From the NCBI GenBank assembly GCA_938084085.1, contig CALKDV010000142.1, forward strand, positions 1-8,365: a DNA stretch of 8,365 nt, in the 5' to 3' direction. The translations under genes and the position numbers were made by a program. The notes below the pieces were generated by a model, which saw nothing but the letters and a program-made list of their open reading frames with translations, made no database searches and was not told the DNA's origin. Shown here in pieces: positions 6,472 to 8,365 of this stretch; within the stretch, counting starts at the first letter, position 1; the number at the start of each line of letters is the position of its first letter. This DNA is from an uncultured Nannocystaceae bacterium. GTDB taxonomy: Bacteria > Myxococcota_A > Polyangia > Nannocystales > Nannocystaceae.

Positions 6472-7101
6472 CTAAATCTGGGACGCGAGGTAGGTCATCT
6501 CCGTCGCGACCTGGACGGAGCAGGCGTCGTAGATCACCGCTTCTTCATCGGTGTCATCTGCCACTTTCGGATCCACGTACGGCAAGGACACCCGCACCGT
6601 TGCACCCGACACGATCGGGCACGCTGCATCAGCCTGATCGCAGGTCATGATCGCGACGAATCCTTCCGTAGGATTGGGGGGCTGCCCGATGGTCTTTGAG
6701 AACGCTTCCATCGGTGGCGCGCCAGCCGCGTACCCCATCTCGTAACGAGGGTTCTCCCCTTCGCCCGGGGGCGCGTGAATCTCGAACCCAGCCCGCCGCA
6801 GCGCCGCCGCCGCGCGGGGCTCAAAGGCTGTGACCTCGGTGCCTCCCGAAAAAGTCTTCACATGGAGATGACCCGCGCGCACCGCCGCCGCCTGCCCCCA
6901 AAGCTGTGCCATATGGCTACGCCGCGAGTTGTGGGTGCAAATGAACAGGAGCTCCGCGGCGCGATCGGAAGCTCCCTGCGCTCGAACAAACGCGGCCACG
7001 CGCGCCAGCGTTCGTCTCCGTGCGTCGGGGATGTCCCTCCACGACGCCCCCCGCCCCTCAAGGTACGCGTCGAGTTCGGGGAAAAGCCTCGGGGTGCTCA
7101 T
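6472..7101 (-). CDS. Low-molecular-weight phosphatase / thioredoxin-linked arsenate reductase-like protein
   Basis: This 209-residue cytosolic protein has the LMW protein-tyrosine-phosphatase fold motif ICTHNSRRS (54-62), in which Cys55 and Arg61 form the CX5R phosphate/arsenate loop. It also has TCDQADAACP (153-162), with Cys154 and Cys161 spaced C-x6-C, and a VDP (Asp177) that aligns with the general acid Asp of ArsC. Thioredoxin-coupled arsenate reductases such as S. aureus ArsC use exactly such a triad (Cys10, Cys82, Cys89) to turn arsenate into arsenite. About 45-50 helical residues precede the catalytic loop, and a longer insert lies between loop and Cys pair, so the protein is much larger than ArsC (about 130 residues). 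Related 200-residue proteins are often annotated simply as protein-tyrosine phosphatase. No arsenic efflux or ArsR gene is adjacent. The start at 7101 lacks a clear ribosome site. Fold assignment is firm; arsenate reduction is inferred. Confidence 0.87.
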   Translation of the reverse strand: MSTPRLFPELDAYLEGRGASWRDIPDARRRTLARVAAFVRAQGASDRAAELLFICTHNSRRSHMAQLWGQAAAVRAGHLHVKTFSGGTEVTAFEPRAAAALRRAGFEIHAPPGEGENPRYEMGYAAGAPPMEAFSKTIGQPPNPTEGFVAIMTCDQADAACPIVSGATVRVSLPYVDPKVADDTDEEAVIYDACSVQVATEMTYLASQI

Positions 7102-7529
7102 GGTCGTTGGACTTGCAAAAGTACGGGGCCGGCAGGCGATTGAATGGGGGCGCTGTTGTGGCTGGCTCTCCCTTGAGCACTCGAGTAAGACTCGGGCGAA
7201 GCCATTGAACGTTCGAGCAGATCCCTGCTCCAGCGTGGCATCCCAGATTCTACCAGAGGTGGGCGGGCCATCTCGCGGCCGATGGTCACGGCGCGGGCCT
7301 CCCGTCGCGTCGCCGTCCTCCGTGCTCGTAACCCCTCGAAAAAACGCCGGAACTCAACTTTTTGAGAGTGAGCCCGTAGTATCTCCGTACCAGCTGCGCA
7401 GGGATCTTGTCCCGAGAGGAGCCGAACGCATCACTCCGAGGTTCGCCCAGGTTGGACCCAGATCGGGATGACCGTCGATTCACCCCCTCGCGTGCTCCCA
7501 CCGGTCCCCCTCCCCCCAACCCGGGCTTG
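7102..7529. other. Long gene-free stretch before the right-edge membrane protein
   Basis: No convincing gene is seen here. It must hold the promoter of the leftward reductase-like gene and probably that of the rightward membrane protein. Small structures are visible: GAGCAG-ATCC-CTGCTC (7215-7230), and CTCAA-CTTT-TTGAG (7353-7366) preceding a TAGTAT (7377-7382) that weakly resembles a -10 box. On the minus strand TAGAAT (7247-7252) resembles a -10 box but has no -35 partner. The right end (7468-7529) may be the true 5' end of the next gene, see that entry. Confidence 0.45.
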
Positions 7530-8365
7530 GTGGGCGAGCAGTCCAACGCCATCGTCTACGCGGCGCGGTGCCTCGGCGCGGTGGTGCGCGACCTGTTCGT
7601 GTTGCGCGGACGCTACGCCGAGACGCGGCTGGTCCCCGATCACCCCGGCGTGCTCGACGTGCCCTTGCGGGCAATCCTGGCGTCCACGGTCGTCCTCTGG
7701 ATGCTCGGCGCGGCGATCGCGTTTGCGGGTGGTGGGGAATCGGGCGGCAAGATCACCGCGCTGATCAGCGCCCTGTTCGCCGTGGCGCTCTTGACCGTGG
7801 TGCTTCATCTGGGCGCCCGCGCCGTTCGAGGGACGGGCACATGGCGTCAAACGGCGGCGGTCGTCTGCGTTTTTTTTGTGGGACTCGACCTCGGGTTTGT
7901 CGCGCTTTCGACCATCACCACGCTCACCACGGTCGACCTCCAAAACCCGGTCTCCGTCGCGGAGAACGTTGACCATCCAGAGTTGACAGCTATCTCGGAC
8001 ACACACTCGTCCTGTGTTGCCGCCGCGTCTCGCGACAACGTGCCCTTCGCTGCATGTCATAAGACCGCGGTGCAACGCTGCGCCGCGCTCCCCGCCTTCG
8101 AGCGGTCCGACTGCGACGCTCACTTCTCCAACGGCGCGTCAGTTGCTCCCGGCAGCGTCCTCGGCCGCTTCAGCGCCCGCCGCGGGATCGACCACAGAAC
8201 CATATTTGTCGCATTCCTCGTGTTCGAGTTCGTCTCAGCCCTGGCGATGTTCGTCGTACTCGTGGTCTACCTCTTGGCGTCCTGGATCTGCGCCATTCAC
8301 GGGTTCTCGCGGCGACGCGCGCGATGGATCACGGTGGCCATGGCCTGCGGCGCCTTCGCCATCTA
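7530..8365 (+). CDS. Multi-pass membrane protein with a Cys-containing loop (3' truncated, start uncertain)
   Basis: The frame is open from 7380 to the right edge and has no in-frame ATG before 7701. The start is placed provisionally at GTG 7530 (reads VGEQSNAIVYAARCLG); TTG codons at 7527, 7452 and 7407 are alternatives. Hydrophobic segments lie at about 7671-7730, 7752-7814, 7854-7925 and 8202-8297, with a fifth beginning near 8325, so it is an inner-membrane protein. Between the third and fourth is a polar loop of about 85 residues with four Cys (codons at 8013, 8055, 8079, 8112). Placed outside the membrane, these could form two disulfides. Codon third positions are strongly G/C in this frame. 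An ATG at 7468 in another frame would give a Pro-rich N-terminus that joins this frame if one C is missing from the C-tract at 7505-7517. I do not recognise the family. Confidence 0.7.
   Translation, partial: MGEQSNAIVYAARCLGAVVRDLFVLRGRYAETRLVPDHPGVLDVPLRAILASTVVLWMLGAAIAFAGGGESGGKITALISALFAVALLTVVLHLGARAVRGTGTWRQTAAVVCVFFVGLDLGFVALSTITTLTTVDLQNPVSVAENVDHPELTAISDTHSSCVAAASRDNVPFAACHKTAVQRCAALPAFERSDCDAHFSNGASVAPGSVLGRFSARRGIDHRTIFVAFLVFEFVSALAMFVVLVVYLLASWICAIHGFSRRRARWITVAMACGAFAI

Noticed and set aside
7201..7240. GTTCGAG next to a short hairpin, resembling a tRNA T-loop
   Set aside because: No T-stem, anticodon arm or acceptor stem can be built around it.
7098..7289. Minus-strand small open frame from GTG 7289 whose stop overlaps the reductase-like ATG in an ATGA
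   Set aside because: The overlap looks like operon coupling, but third codon positions are mixed, the peptide is Ser/Pro/Arg-rich without a motif, and there is no clear ribosome site. Probably chance.
7323..7366. Possible minus-strand terminator: stem CTCAA/TTGAG followed by a T-run
   Set aside because: The T-run is about 8 bases from a weak 5-bp stem, and no minus-strand gene ends there.
7431..8123. Minus-strand open frame (230 codons) opposite the right-edge membrane protein
   Set aside because: Its composition is low in hydrophobics and very rich in Arg, Gly and Glu. The + frame shows real membrane segments and GC-rich third positions.

Overview
The window is a GC-rich bacterial chromosomal segment with strong G/C preference at third codon positions and tightly packed genes on both strands. 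Two short-signal-peptide lipoproteins, one of them a Cys-containing beta-rich protein, together with a SulP transporter and an ABC-2 exporter, would fit a myxobacterium-like or other deep-branching proteobacterial-type Gram-negative. That placement is an inference from protein style, not from a marker gene. I see no rRNA, tRNA, CRISPR array, transposase, integrase or phage gene.

Layout from left to right. (1) The C-terminal end of an unrecognised + strand gene (3-263) is followed by a stem-loop directly after its stop codon. (2) A 270-base gap holds two alternative hairpins and a 15-base dyad, and leads into a + strand SulP-family anion transporter (534-2150). (3) A minus-strand group of three genes is read from 4717 down to 2147: an ABC-2 permease, its ATPase (joined by an ATGA stop/start overlap), and a fumarylacetoacetate hydrolase-family enzyme of the fumarylpyruvate/acylpyruvase type. 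The hydrolase and the SulP gene converge and share a CTAG that supplies both stop codons. (4) A 208-base divergent promoter region separates the permease from a + strand lipoprotein (4926-5618). (5) That lipoprotein converges on a second, minus-strand lipoprotein (5721-6248), with a perfect 26-base palindrome between them. (6) Further on, also on the minus strand, is a stand-alone phosphatase/arsenate-reductase-like protein (6472-7101) that keeps the full redox Cys triad of thioredoxin-linked ArsC. (7) A gene-free stretch (7102-7529) precedes a + strand multi-pass membrane protein that runs off the right edge. It has no in-frame ATG and a C-tract at a possible frame break near its N-terminus.

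The only clear functional unit is the ABC-2 permease/ATPase pair, probably co-transcribed with the hydrolase. The other genes look like independent housekeeping or envelope functions. I did not find a convincing new multi-gene system. The items most worth a second look are the orphan Cys-triad reductase, the possibly slippage-prone 5' end of the last membrane protein with its four-Cys loop, and the palindrome lacking a U-tract between the lipoproteins.
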